From Theristus sp. LFF4_11 (lineage: Eukaryota > Nematoda > Chromadorea > Monhysterida > Xyalidae), in assembly GCA_030248135.1 (NCBI GenBank), contig JASANC010001934.1, positions 30,655-94,654 of the forward strand: a stretch of 64,000 nucleotides of DNA, given 5' to 3'. Numbering within the stretch: position 1 is the first letter of the stretch; each line of letters begins with the position of its first letter. A model generated the notes under the pieces. The model saw only the letters and a list, made by a program, of their open reading frames with translations, was not told where the DNA came from and searched no databases. Shown here one piece after another: positions 50,101 to 61,425 of this stretch. A program made the position numbers and the translations under genes.

Positions 50101-51149
50101 AAGACACCTGAGCAACGCAGTGTTTTTTTGCAATAAGAAAACTCAAATTGTTCACAAAGTACTGGTCACTCCACCATTTGTTATTTCGCAGCGTGTTGCA
50201 ATGAGAATGACGACAAACGACTGATTTCGTTTTGATTTGCTTCCAGCCGACCGACTGTTTCAACAATTCACTCAAACATCGCTACTGGCAACCGGACGAT
50301 GTGAAATCAGGCGCATTCAAGGGCGAATGGAAGCTGGTCGAAAATAAGGCAGACTTTTACGATTACAAGAAAGCACCGGAAACCGACAACAACACCTGCC
50401 TGGAATGGTGCTGATTTTCAGTGATTGTTCCGTTCAAGCTTGCACACAGCTGTTACTGAGAACTGTACAGGTACAACCGAAACACGCTGATCGTGGAAGT
50501 TTACTACGAACGAATGAACTACCAAGTGATGAGCGAGGAAGAGGATTACGGCGTATGTTGTTGGGCATGCCCGGCCCGTGCGACGGTGTGCTCTGCAGCC
50601 GTGCCGTGTGCATTCCGGTGCGCACCGCATGGCCACATGATCGTCACACGGGAATGGTTCAAGTCAATTTGGAATTCTTGCAACCGCAACAGTGTTGCTG
50701 CCAAGCTTTGTGATTCCTCTGTTCACAGATCGTGCAACTGATCTCAGACACCGGCGGCCAGCTTGGTCTGTTCCTCGGCGTCAGCTTCATCACGTGCATC
50801 GAGTTCACGTCGTTGTCGTTCTTTCTCTGCTGTTTCTGCCTCTGCAATCGCACACCGCTCGATACGTTTGTACGTTGCATCATGCAGTCAGTACAAAGCT
50901 ACACAACCCCAAACAGCACACTGGAAATGTAGCACGAAACTTTCTTGCTGTAAAGCGTTGCATTTTCACCATTTTTCCCGAAGTGAATTCACAAATTTCA
51001 AGCAAAATTGCCCTTTACAGAGTGGGGACGACTCAGACTCAGACTCAGAGCCAATGAAGAACAGCAACAAAGTGCATCGCCCGGAAATGAGCAGCTCTAG
51101 TGGCATCAGTAGCTCATCAGAGACGACGGACAGTGATGAAAGTGACTGA
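47161..51149 (+). CDS. DEG/ENaC-family sodium channel subunit, 594 aa
   Basis: Amiloride-sensitive-type trimeric cation channel subunit. Thirteen exons (47161-47373, 47504-47632, 47869-48018, 48117-48271, 48338-48432, 48544-48719, 49523-49748, 49850-49919, 50020-50077, 50247-50407, 50471-50552, 50729-50869, 51021-51149) join in phase to 595 codons. Family hallmarks: the cytosolic gating motif SAHGLPHIG (His22-Gly23), TM1 at about 35-56, FPAVTLCHLNPY after it, the extracellular GVRVAIHQPR and PWGDCL blocks, a Cys-rich knuckle (QQCTCPQTCEEGTY, then KWPS), a YYERMNY strand, and TM2 with the selectivity filter GLFLGVS (518-524). The C-terminus is an unusual Ser/Asp-rich tail starting SGDDSDSDSE. 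The start is the ATG at 47161, but an upstream coding exon is possible. The activating stimulus (acid, peptide or mechanical) cannot be told. Confidence 0.9.
48926..49369 (+). repeat. G-run MITE, copy 5
   Basis: Full forward copy with TA borders (TACCGTACTACC to GGTAATACGGTA), inside the DEG/ENaC intron between exons 6 and 7. Confidence 0.85.
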
Positions 51150-52106
51150 TTGACTCATCGCATCTGCTCCGGTTCATTCTTATTCTGGAAAACGCCAATG
51201 TGGACCTCAATAACTCAGTGCAGCACAATACAATCTTTAAAAATTGTTACTCAAAACATTTTTCCAACATTGAGGCAGCGCAACATTTTTAGGAGCTACC
51301 AGGGGTTAGCTCAAGAAAATGTTGAGTTAACTAATCTGCAGCGATTGCAGTCTGCCGTTCAGTATCAAAACAATGCAGCGCGCGCAATCAGTTTGCTAGC
51401 ACAATTTTTCATGAGAACCAAATCAAACGAAAAGAACCAGCGACTTCAACTATTTTTGTTCGGAATTACAATTACATTTCACTTTCGTTTGTGCACAATT
51501 AGGTGATGACAAATATGTAAAAACGAAGTATGCAAAACACACAGAGACACTGAAAAGGCATCGCACGTTTGTATGATTGTGTGTTTTGTGTCACAACCCC
51601 TGACCGACATGACCCAAGGTGCAGACAGACGGTAATGAGAAACGAAATAATACCAACCAATAAAACACCCAACACGTAACAAAAGCTGTGAATCCCTAAA
51701 AGGAAAAATGTTGCACACACACACTGTCACAGACGTGATTGGTTAACGTAAAAATATATCACGCTGTTTGACACATGCTCGCGTTCAAACTCGTTGAAAA
51801 ATAAAAGTGTCTTTCCTAAATATCGACGTTCAACTGTTGCAACGCGATAAGTCCTTTTTAAACTCAAGATACTTTTTTTATTTTTCAAGTATTCAGAGCT
51901 GTTTCATCAAAACGTTGGCGAAAAACATGGTCCGCTTAGTGCTTCATGAAGCAGCTGCAAAAAAGTCGCACACACTTGTCACATGCAACGTCTCTCTTCC
52001 ATGACTTGCCGTCGTGCAACAAATCAACGCTAATACATTTTTGAACAATAATAAATAATTGTTTTGCGATGCGCACCAAGCATTGCTCCACCACGAGCGG
52101 CGTCCA
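51150..52106. other. Convergent intergenic region, no gene seen
   Basis: Holds the 3' UTRs of the DEG/ENaC gene (plus) and synoviolin (minus). AATAAA at about 51659 (plus) and TTTATT at about 51876 (minus-strand AATAAA) are candidate poly(A) signals. No domain-bearing frame. Confidence 0.45.
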
Positions 52107-55100
52107 TCACTCGTCTTTGATTGCGTGTCCATTTTCATTGGTGCCACTGTCACTTTCCTGTCTCTTCTCGAGAAATGCCAGTCGCCGTTGCCGGAGCTCT
52201 TCCTGTGGTGACGCGGCAGCACTGGTGGCCCCATGGGCGCTGCTGCCAGCTTGCTGCTCGCTTGGTGGTGCACCAGCAGCTGTGTCTGCAGCGGTTGCAG
52301 TTGTCGCCGTGGTTGTCTGCTTCTGGCTGTCATCCTCTGACGTGCTGGTGCTCAGCAGCGATTGAGAGGAGCATGCTGCAGGTGCACTGCCCGAAGCGCC
52401 TGCTGTGGTGGCACTTGACGCAGCCGCAGCGGACGGCTGTTGGAACTCTGGCGAACTCCTGTGAAATCAAAGCAATCAATGAAGATTCCCTGGTGCATCC
52501 GATGCAAAGGAACGGTGCTGGACTCATCAGTGATGATGCGCCGTAGTTGGAAACGGAAACTAAAAGCAATCGTGAAGTCTGCCTTGATGCAGTGCAGTTT
52601 GCCAACAAAGCAAAGCAAATTGAACAGTGCAACGAACGCAATGGCCGTGAGCACACTGGTGTACTGCTGCAGCTGCACGGCGACACAGTCAAGCAGCGTC
52701 TGCATGTTGGCCAGGTGCGAGATGCGCGCCTCGACTGCGGCGCGGTGGACGCCCTCCAGACGACGCACCTGCGTGGCTTGGCTTTAGTGGGTGCATGAAA
52801 GAGTCCATCGCTGATGCACTCGAACGTGTCAGACTGAAGTACAAAAACTGCAAACACCAAACCTCATCGTCCGACAGCCCCGCGGTGGTCGGCGGCGCTG
52901 GGAACGGAAACGGAGGCATCATCATGCCCGGCATGTTCTGTGCGCAAACGATTTTTTGTTGTATTTTGTGTGCTCAATGTGCGAAGCACCGGTCATAGTC
53001 AACGTTTTCAGCCAGAATGTGTTGATCTCTCTCGATTACATTCAGCAATTTTTTTCAGTGAATCGAAATTTTCTGAAGGAAGACAAACCATCTGTGAGCA
53101 ACTGCAACCAACCATGAACAACGGTGGCGGCTGCATTAACGTTGCAGATGTTGATGGCGTGCTTGATGATGTCGTGGACGTGCTCTGCAATGAGCCAAAA
53201 TCAAATCAAACACTCAATAGCAGGCAAGATTCAGAGTCTCACCGGATCTTTAGCAGCCTTCGACCCAATCAATAGTTTTCGAATACAAACTGTGTTTGCC
53301 TAATGTTTGCAATGTTTGCACCGGCTAATCAGCGCCAAGAGTATTTAGAAGCAGAGAAAGCAATGTCCTTTTTTTCTCGTGTGCAAAACGAACAACGACA
53401 GAGTCATACTCAAGAGAGGCACTGACATTAGCAGTGACGGTGGTTGTTGTCGCATGTCCGGCTGCGCGTTGTTGTGCTGGTGCTGGTGCACCAATGAAAC
53501 CAGGCGGCATGAATGGGAACATCGCGGCGACGTTCGGGTGGAATCCGTGCACATGCGGGTGCGCCTGAAACACGAAACACACGTCACACAATCATGCGGA
53601 TGCGCGCACGCGTGGGCCTATCTGTGCACGCATTTGCAGTGCGTTGCGTGACGCTATTTCTTATAAAAATTATAAACTCCCATTCTTAAGCGAGTGTATT
53701 CTGTTATTATGACACAGTAATGTTGCACAATCACCATCAAAACGCACGCACGCACACATACAACGACACGCGCGCTATGCTAATCTGGTTTGCGTGCGCG
53801 GTGTAGACTGTGCAAACATTTTTATGGGAACTGTGTCCAGAACTTCATCGGAACTGGGAGTCTGGGAGCAGAATTTCCTGAGACTTTGTTCTCGCAACCA
53901 ACCGGCCATAGTGAGAATGTCGGATCGACACGTCGGGCAGGTCTGCTGACGTTGGAACCACGATCGGAGACAGGCGACGTGGAACATGTGCGAGCAGGGC
54001 AACCGCTTGGCGCCGCCCTCGGCACGCACGTCCTCGCGGCAGATGATGCACACCGTGTCACCTGGGTGGGGGGCATCGAAAGAACTGGCACTGTATTGCA
54101 TTGCAGGGCACGACATTTGAATGCAAGACGAAAGAACGCTATTTGGGGGAGGGTACACAAAAACTCGCTTTGGTGTTTTGGTACAAAATCCACGCACTGA
54201 ACGCGATTTCCTTGTGTACCTGTCCCTGTCCATACTCTCGCAATTCTAGTTGTCCCATTGCACACGTTTATCCCGACATGCAGTCGTACAGTGCAAACAG
54301 ACACAGTGTTCTCACAATGGTGGAAATTCAAAATAGCTGCAATTCCAATTGACAACCACAATAATGTATGCTCACCTGAACTGAGTTCCTCAGCAGTGAC
54401 ATCCGGGAACAGTGTGTTCATCGCATGAATGGCCCGTCTCGACAGCACCACATCTTGCACGGCGCGTTTCAGCGCCTGCATAATATAAAAACGCACAATT
54501 AATCTAATTTACAAGTGAGTGAACGTCAATACAGAAACTCACTATTACCATCAACCCAGCCAGAGCTACAGTTAAACTGTTAAAACAAGTTTGGGTAACC
54601 TGACATTTGAATCTGGCATCTGATTGGCTGCATCCAGCTACGCAGGACCAATCAGTGCACCGATTCAGAAGCAGTCAATCAGCCGTTCCCTTATGATTTA
54701 CAGACTGTAAACAAAACAAGCAAAACAAGCATTGAAATCGTGAACGCACCCTGACTGTGAGATATGCGGGTCGTATGGAGAACAATGGGAACGTGTGCAG
54801 TTTGATCATGACGCCGATGAACACAAAATACAGCACACATCGCGTGAACACTGAGAGACAATCGATAGAATTGATTACAACAAAACACATTGCCGTATTA
54901 CCTCTAATAAACCCATATGGGGGTTTATTTCTTCAGCGACTTCTAGGGGTGGGGGCTTATTTTGGGGGGGGGGGTATTTTTTTGGGGGGGGGGTTTATTT
55001 GGAAACCATTTTTAGGGGTGGGCAAAATGGCAAAAATACCTTCCATGGCAGGAAGGAAGTCGCAGAAACTTCTACTCTTCATAGAAATTTCCTTTTACAA

Positions 55101-57201
55101 CAGCCTTTTGTAATGAAATTACCATTAACTCATCCATTTGGGGCCTTTGGTAGCACAATTTCATCATTTTCACTGCAACCAGCTACTGAATTCGCTGGGT
55201 TGGTGTTTCAAACAGGTTTCCAATAATCCCCCATGGGGGATTATTTTGGGGGGGGGGTTATTTGGAAACTTGTCGAGGGGTGGGGGTTTATTTTGGGGGG
55301 GGTTAATTTTGGGGGGGGGGGGTTTAATAGAGGTAATACGGTATTATTTTAGTCCCACGATTCAATGTACGCATCGATAAAATCAGTTTCATGCTTGGCT
55401 TGACGCGACGGCTCTAAAGTGGCTGAAATGATCAGAGTTCCAGAGGTAAGACAGGGTCATTGGAGTAATATTGAATTGCCGCATTAAGCATAAAACTGAG
55501 CGCTTTTCCACGTGTGGAAAAACGCCTTGGGTCGCATAACCAAAGTAAAAGATAATATCAACCAAAGCAAAACACCAGCGAACAGTGCCTTCCACCGTAC
55601 CAATGATCAGTTCACTGTATAACATGTACACTGCTTTCGACTCCCATGGTGATGCGTTGCGCAGATCGGCCGTGTGCAGCACGTACTTTATGGCAACGTG
55701 AAACACGATCGTCATCAGAATTGCGTACTGCAAACACAGGGTGATCAATAAAAAAACGTCAATTTTTTAAAACGCATGGATTTCGCGACTGCACTAATGT
55801 CTGAAGCTGAAATTTGCACCACTTAAACTGGTCAATGTGTCAACCGCTGTTTTAAATGACCGCTTGCAAGCGATGCCTGACACCTTGCAGAACTTTGCGA
55901 TGCAGTGGCCGGTAACTGTTGATCTGCTCAACGGTGACACATTGAACTGTTTAAGTGACTAAAACAAGACAATTATGGAGCAGGTGACAGTGAAACAGAA
56001 GTCGAAGTGATATTGCCAAAAAAAAACTTGAATATGATCCTTATGCTTGAAACGTGTATCCCGATGCTCGAAAGGTCGAACTCCATGCACAAAAACACTT
56101 GATTGAGGGATTGGTGATGTGTCTTACAGCGAGAATCTAGAGATGAATAGAACAATGGAGTTTGTTTTCAGCGACCTCAAAGCCAAAGACAATCTGAGAG
56201 GACGCGCCACGCAGCAGCGTTGAGAAATAGGCATGCGACACGAAGTAGCTGTCAACGGCACTGAGCACTGCCACCAGACCTGCAACAAGCGAGAACCACT
56301 CAGCAAAGCACTGGCACACACTGATGCTATCTGCTGATCGAAACTGTTTTGTATGGAGGATTCAAATATTAGGTACTACCATCCCCACAGCCACCAAACC
56401 GACCCATGATTCGAGCATGGAACAGCAGTGTGATCACTGGACTTCGCTCCATGAAATCAACCCGATCTTCCGATAACCAATGAAACGCCTGAAGTTTGTT
56501 TTTCTTTTGAATTTGTGGCATCCATTCGAAATAAAAAAAAGAAAGATAATTTCCTGCTTCGACGCACTTTCATGAACAGTAGAAACGTGAATTGGGCGAC
56601 AAACTTTGGCGAAAAATCGTCTCTGAACACGGTGAACGCGAGGCACGTCTCCGTCACAGCGTACCAGCCACGCTCGACCAGATGCTGCAGAAATGCATCA
56701 TGTATGAATGCGCAAAAAGTGGTTGATTCGCTGCACACTCAGCATCACAGTGATCTGCATTTCCTACTACATCCGTTTAAGGCGAAACCGGAGCGTGCAT
56801 TTTGGGGTTTGCAATGCATGCTCTAGTTTTTCGTCTGAACACAATTCACAAGACAAACCTCCGACTCGGCAGCACGCAGCTGCCCAAAGAAAATCCGTTT
56901 CATCAGTCGCCCGAACAGGAGCACAAACACCAACGCTTGCACGTACAGAACCTGAACATGGAAACAATGTCCGCAATGGTATCAAAGCAATGGAAATGAC
57001 TGAAACCCGATGGCACGAAACTACAGGATTAAGTAAGACAAATAACATTGAGCATCATAAACTGACTGCTAGCGACGGATTTGATTTGGTCAAATAGACA
57101 ACGGTCGGATAGAACTGCTGCTTGTGGTAGTACGCGTTGGCGACGGTTGACGCGGTCAGCCCGAAACTGGCAGCGACCAACAGCGCCGGTGACAAATGCA
57201 T
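52107..57201 (-). CDS. SYVN1: E3 ubiquitin ligase synoviolin/HRD1, 626 aa
   Basis: ER-membrane RING ligase of ER-associated degradation. Fourteen exons, 5' to 3': 57201-57067, 56951-56859, 56684-56568, 56488-56404, 56279-56176, 55727-55601, 54850-54750, 54475-54376, 54061-53844, 53564-53394, 53184-53113, 52937-52863, 52768-52638, 52458-52107. They join in phase to 627 codons; human SYVN1 has 617 residues. The N-terminus (MHLSPALLVAASFGL, then QFYPTVVYLTKSNPS) and the membrane domain (VTETCLAFTVFRDDFSP, HWLSEDRVDFMERSP, VSHAYFSTLLRGAS) match HRD1. The RING-H2 domain is at about 292-332, with CIIC, CSHMFHVAC and CPTC. A Pro/Ala/Thr-rich tail follows and ends with EELRQRRLAFLEKR. The 3' border of the RING exon is the least certain. 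Confidence 0.93.
54892..55343 (+). repeat. G-run MITE, copy 6
   Basis: Forward copy with a slightly eroded left end (TGCCGTATTACC) and intact right end GGTAATACGGTA, in the synoviolin intron between exons 6 and 7. Confidence 0.85.
55350..55556. repeat. MITE family B, full copy
   Basis: Left TTTTAGTCCCACGATTCAATG and inverted right end reading CTTTTACTTTGGTTATGCGAC on the other strand. The interior has the 'ccgcattaagcataaaactg' segment (reverse of 'ttcacgcttgatgcgg'). It abuts the G-run MITE in the same synoviolin intron. Confidence 0.7.
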
Positions 57202-57412
57202 CGCTGAATGCACGCACAAGCTTAGATTGCATGCTCCATTGGAAAAACACGCACAGGTTCAGCGATTTGTGCAGGTTGCTGCGACAACAATCGCTGCTGG
57301 CTAATAAAACAAATTCCACACACGTATGGCTTTACACTGACACTACAGTGGCGGCCAAAAGTGTCGGAACGCTGCTCGCGAGTGTGCTGTGTATTGCGAG
57401 CGTGTTGTATTG

Positions 57413-58663
57413 TAGAGTTGGTAAAAAACCGGTTTTTTATATTGCCAGAAAAAAAACCGGTTTCTTTTCCGTTTTAAAACCGTTTTAAAACCATAAAAAA
57501 CCGAATGCTTCCCAGCTCCTAAACTTTTCAGAACTTGGCATCTTGAACTCAAAATAGGAAATACATCAAAATTAGTGATTTTGAGCAGCGTAAAATGCTG
57601 TTTTCGGGCATACAACCGACCCAATATGCTATTTTTGCCACCAAATGCTACCCAATTTTTTGTTTCAAATCAAACTAATTTCGCTTTTATTGGTTTCCAG
57701 GGCAGCACGTTCAATAAATTGAAAACAAAGACTGGGCAGTGACCGTGTAGGTGTGGGGAGTGGGGAGGGACGGTTGCAAGGAGACCGGATAGCTGACCCC
57801 GATTAGGGGGCGAGATTTGCAGAACTGCAAAGTGAAACCGGTGGCGGATTGCGTTTGAAAAATAACATTTCATCAGTTACCGTATTACCTCTAATAAACC
57901 CCCATGGGGGTTTATTTCTTCAGCGACTTCTGGGGGTGGGGGTTTATTTTTGGGGGGGGACTTTATTTGGGGGGGGGTTTATTTGGAAACCATTTTTAGG
58001 AGTGGGCAAAATGGCAAAAATACCTTCCATGGCAGGAAGGAAGTCGCAGAAACTTCTACTCTGCATAGAAATTTCCTTTTACAACTGCCTTTTGTAATGA
58101 AATTACCATTAACTCATCCATTTGGGGCCTTTGGTAGCACAATTTCATCATTTTCACTGCAACCAGCCACTGAATTCGCTGGGTATGTGTTTCAAACAGG
58201 TTTCAATAATCCCCCATGGGGGATTATTTTTTGGGGGGGGATTATTTGGAAACTTGTCGAGGGGGTGGGGGTTTATTTTGGGGGGGGGGGTTTAATTTTG
58301 GGGGGGGGGGTTTAATAGAGGTAATACGGGTACCCTTTGCAAATCGACAACATCGTCAGTTAGTCTGCATATGCACTTAGTTTAGCAGTCACCTTGTCTT
58401 CATCGTATTTCACTTGACCCTTGCCACAAATGCTTCTGCAAAATGATGCTTCCCCAGTTCAGTTCGATACAGTTCACTGCACCGTTTTTTCAAAAATATA
58501 ATTTTACATTTTATCAATCAAACGAAGAGTTGTGATTTTTGACCACGAAGTTTGAAGATTTTTAAGGTAAAAAACCGGTTCTTTATTTTTTCAAGAAAAA
58601 AAAACTGAAAAAAACCGGTTTTAAAACGGAAAAGAAACCGGTTTTTTTCTTGTGCCAACCCTA
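57413..58663. mobile_element. hAT-like non-autonomous element nested in the Tc1-like element
   Basis: Ends TAGAGTTGG and CCAACCCTA with a perfect 8-bp duplication ttgtattg (57405-57412 and 58664-58671). The subterminal regions contain opposed AAACCGGTTTT-type palindromes ('aaaaaccggttttttat' against 'aaagaaaccggttttttt'). No transposase frame. It carries a G-run MITE inside. Confidence 0.85.
57878..58332 (+). repeat. G-run MITE, copy 7
   Basis: Forward copy with TA borders, nested inside the hAT-like element, which is itself nested inside the Tc1-like element. It is therefore the youngest insertion of that stack. Confidence 0.85.
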
Positions 58664-58739
58664 TTGTATTGTATTGTGCACACGCGCAATACACAGCACA
58701 CTCGCGCGCAGCGTTCCAACACTTTTGGCCGCCACTGTA

Positions 58740-59764
58740 CATTCTCTGAAACCGCTGCTTTGCCTGCGTGCCAGCCACGTTGTCGCAGCGAAAATCGCTG
58801 ACACATAACAATGATCCTTGACGTAGGGTTGTTCAAAAAAAACTAAGATTTAAAAAATAAAAACAAAAAAAATTCGATTATTACATTCGAAATATTTTCC
58901 CTAATTATGTTTTGTATTTCCCATCTTACATTTTTTCTTTTGCAAGCTGTATTCTGTAAAAAAAGTGAAAGGTTTTTTAAACAGCTGTAGTGTACCTGGC
59001 ATTCGATGACGGGCGATAAACTTAGACCAAAGAAAAATCGCTCTGCCTGCAAACAAAATAAACTTCGGCCGTAACCTTTTGGCTCAGAAAAAAAGCAACC
59101 TTAAATTTTGAATTCATCAAAATATTCACCCACAAACAGTATGCACGCGTGGCGTGACACGTAACGTAATTCAACGTCAATAAAAGAACATCCCTCGCAC
59201 ACAAACGATAACTTTTTTATCAATTCTTCAGTCTTTCATGCGGATTTGCATGTGAGAAATGTGGTACACACACCGCAATGAAAACGGATGTTTCATGTTT
59301 GTACACGTGGACAGATGGACAGATAACTTTTTTCACGTGGGTGTTACGTTGGTTTTGCAACTAACGTTTCTTTATACATATCACAAAGCGAATCATCAGA
59401 TGAAACCGTTTTAGTGGAAGAAAAACAGAAAAGTTCCGAGAAAGTCACAGACTCAAGAAAAGTTGCACGGATAAGCTAACAACAACCAATTATTCTGAAA
59501 ACCAAATGCATTAAAAATCATAAAACAACCAAAAACAAATAAATATCAGCAACTCATAAAAGTCAGTCAGAAAAACAAATAAAAAACATTTCAATCAAAT
59601 CTGTTTAACAAAACTTGGATTGGAACCTGCTTGCAGATACCGTCGCAAGGAATAAAAGTTTCCCAAGGCCACGTATGAGAAAATACAATGGTTCAACTTA
59701 GCCGTTTTTTGAACAAACGCAACAACAAAGGAAAAGACTGACTGCGTACGCCAACACAATTGGT
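58740..59764. other. Intergenic, no gene seen
   Basis: AT-rich sequence between the synoviolin-upstream transposon stack and the next one. Short frames (for example minus 58843-59052) show no domain. Confidence 0.45.
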
Positions 59765-59826
59765 TAAAGGCCCGATTATACCTGACGTATGCAGACGTAC
59801 GTTAGGTATGCACGGTAGTATGCAAT

Positions 59827-61123
59827 TAGGGATCGAACCGGCAAATTGGTCGGAATCCGGACCGGATCCAGCCCATGCTTGTTCCGGCCGGGCCGGATCC
59901 GGTCGAAATTGGCGGAATCCGGACCGGAATAGTCTTTTTATGTCTAAAAACATCCACGCTCATTTCGTCGTTCCTTCACATTTTCAGTATAAAACAGCAC
60001 AGGGAGGGGGTTCCCGTTAGCGGGGGAGGTGTATCGGGTTTCAGGTGATCACGGCACCCCACACACCCACGGTGACATCGCTGGTGCTTTAAGAGAACAC
60101 CTTGTCCTTGGTTACGTTTATTCACTCGGGATTTTCATCGTGATACCAGTTACGCCAGTTTGTGTGGTAAATGCGAAATTGTTCCACTTTACCAGTCAGT
60201 TTTTGTGCTTCGTCTGACGTATCTGCACAAGTTTCTTAATCGTTGTGGCTCGTGTTTTGATTTGAAACTTTTGTCCTCGGCCAATTATCGTGCAAGTGCA
60301 CGAACAAACCACAGTCGTGCTGTTGTTATTCCACGTCGTACAAGTAAGCGTGCTTGTTCTGGAGCTCTGCTAACAATTGGAACTGCATACAATTGTCTAC
60401 GTCAACAAGTTGTTTCAATGTCCACCCCGTGTTTCAAACGTGTCGTTAACGATCACTCACTGTTATCTGATATTCTCAATAAAATTAGTGACAGCAAGTA
60501 CGACAAGATTGTTTCAGAAGTGCTTTGATGATTTCTGGTTCGACAAAAATCTATGCTTTTTGTTTGTTTTGCCTTTTTTTCTTTTCCACGTCTTGCTGTG
60601 TTTTTGATTTTTTTGGGTTTTGCCTGTTTTTTTTTGTTTTCTGTCTTTTTTGTTTTGTCTTTTTATTATTTTATTTTTATTTTTATTTTATTTTTTTACT
60701 TTTTATATTTTTCTTTTCTTTTTATGTTTTTTAGCTGCCGATGTTTTTTTTTGTGTTTTTTTCTTCTTTTTTTCATTACTTTTTTGAATATATTGTTTTT
60801 TGGGTCTCCGAATTTCATGCTGTTCATACAGTTTTATCGGAGTTTCCTGCTTTTCGCGAAATAAAATGGATGGATGGATGGTACTGCTAACAAAAAAAGC
60901 CAATTGTTTGACAGCTGATATGACCAACGAAAATGGCTGATTTCAAAAAAAAAACAATTTGTCAAACCATTGAACAGCTCTGAAACGGAGGAATTAACTG
61001 GTGAATTCACGCCAGGGTCTCGGCAGTTCCGGCCGGATCCGGCAAATTTGCTCCGGAATCCGGACTGGATCCGGATCCAATTTTAGTCGCTGGAAACCGG
61101 AATCCGGACCGGATCCATCCCTG
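59827..61123 (-). mobile_element. Internally deleted hAT derivative
   Basis: Related to the hAT elements at 24807 and 28164: starts TAGGGATCG, ends CCATCCCTG, has the same CCGGATCCGG subterminal repeats and the 'ggtgatcacggcacccc' and 'gacagctgatatgaccaacg' segments, but the transposase region is deleted. The target duplication is tatgcaat (59819-59826) against catgcaat (61124-61131), 7 of 8. It is interrupted by a non-LTR fragment. Confidence 0.85.
60104..60881 (+). mobile_element. 5'-truncated non-LTR retrotransposon (CR1/L2-like), copy 2
   Basis: Encodes the end of a reverse-transcriptase ORF in a longer open stretch than copy 1: YLHKFLNRCGSCFDLKLLSS, then an Arg-rich block and VNDHSLLSDILNKISD, stopping near 60528. 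A 300-base T-rich 3' UTR follows and the copy ends CGCGAAATAAAATGGATGG with an (ATGG)n tail. It is inserted in the hAT derivative; the flanks 'tggtgct' and 'tggtact' may be a decayed duplication. Confidence 0.75.
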
Positions 61124-61425
61124 CATGCAATAACACGAAACATAACGTGACGTGATGTGCCACATATGCATAGGTCTGTCTGAACAATTATATGCTAACA
61201 CACGGACCTGACGTGACGTGCCGTATGCACACACGTCAGGTATAAACGGGCCTTAACACCGTTGAAATACGGCAAGCAAAGACGGACCTTTCGTTGAGAC
61301 ATGTAAAATTTCGGAGTCTAAATTAGAAAATCTGTAACTTCCGGTCTGTTTGCGCTTTACTGACATCGTATCGTTCGAAATTTACTTTAGCCAATAATAA
61401 TGCTTGCGATTTAATGCAACAACGG

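Larger units (their letters stand above)
57346..58737. mobile_element. Tc1-like non-autonomous element (CAGTGGCGGCCAAAAGT ends)
   Basis: The left end CAGTGGCGGCCAAAAGTGT and its inverse at the right are bordered by TA (57344-57345 and 58738-58739). These are classic Tc1-type ends. The inverted repeats continue for about 55 bp ('gctgctcgcgagtgtgctgt'). The interior is almost wholly occupied by the nested hAT-like element. It lies 145 bp upstream of the synoviolin start codon. Confidence 0.85.
59768..61253. mobile_element. PIF/Harbinger-like element (AGGCCCG ends), host of a nested stack
   Basis: AGGCCCGATTATACCTGACG at the left and the inverse of AGGCCCGTTTATACCTGACG at the right, each bordered by TAA (59765-59767 and 61254-61256). 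A 3-bp TAA/TTA duplication is typical of PIF/Harbinger elements. Only about 55 bp on the left and 130 bp on the right belong to it; the rest is a hAT derivative. Confidence 0.65.
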
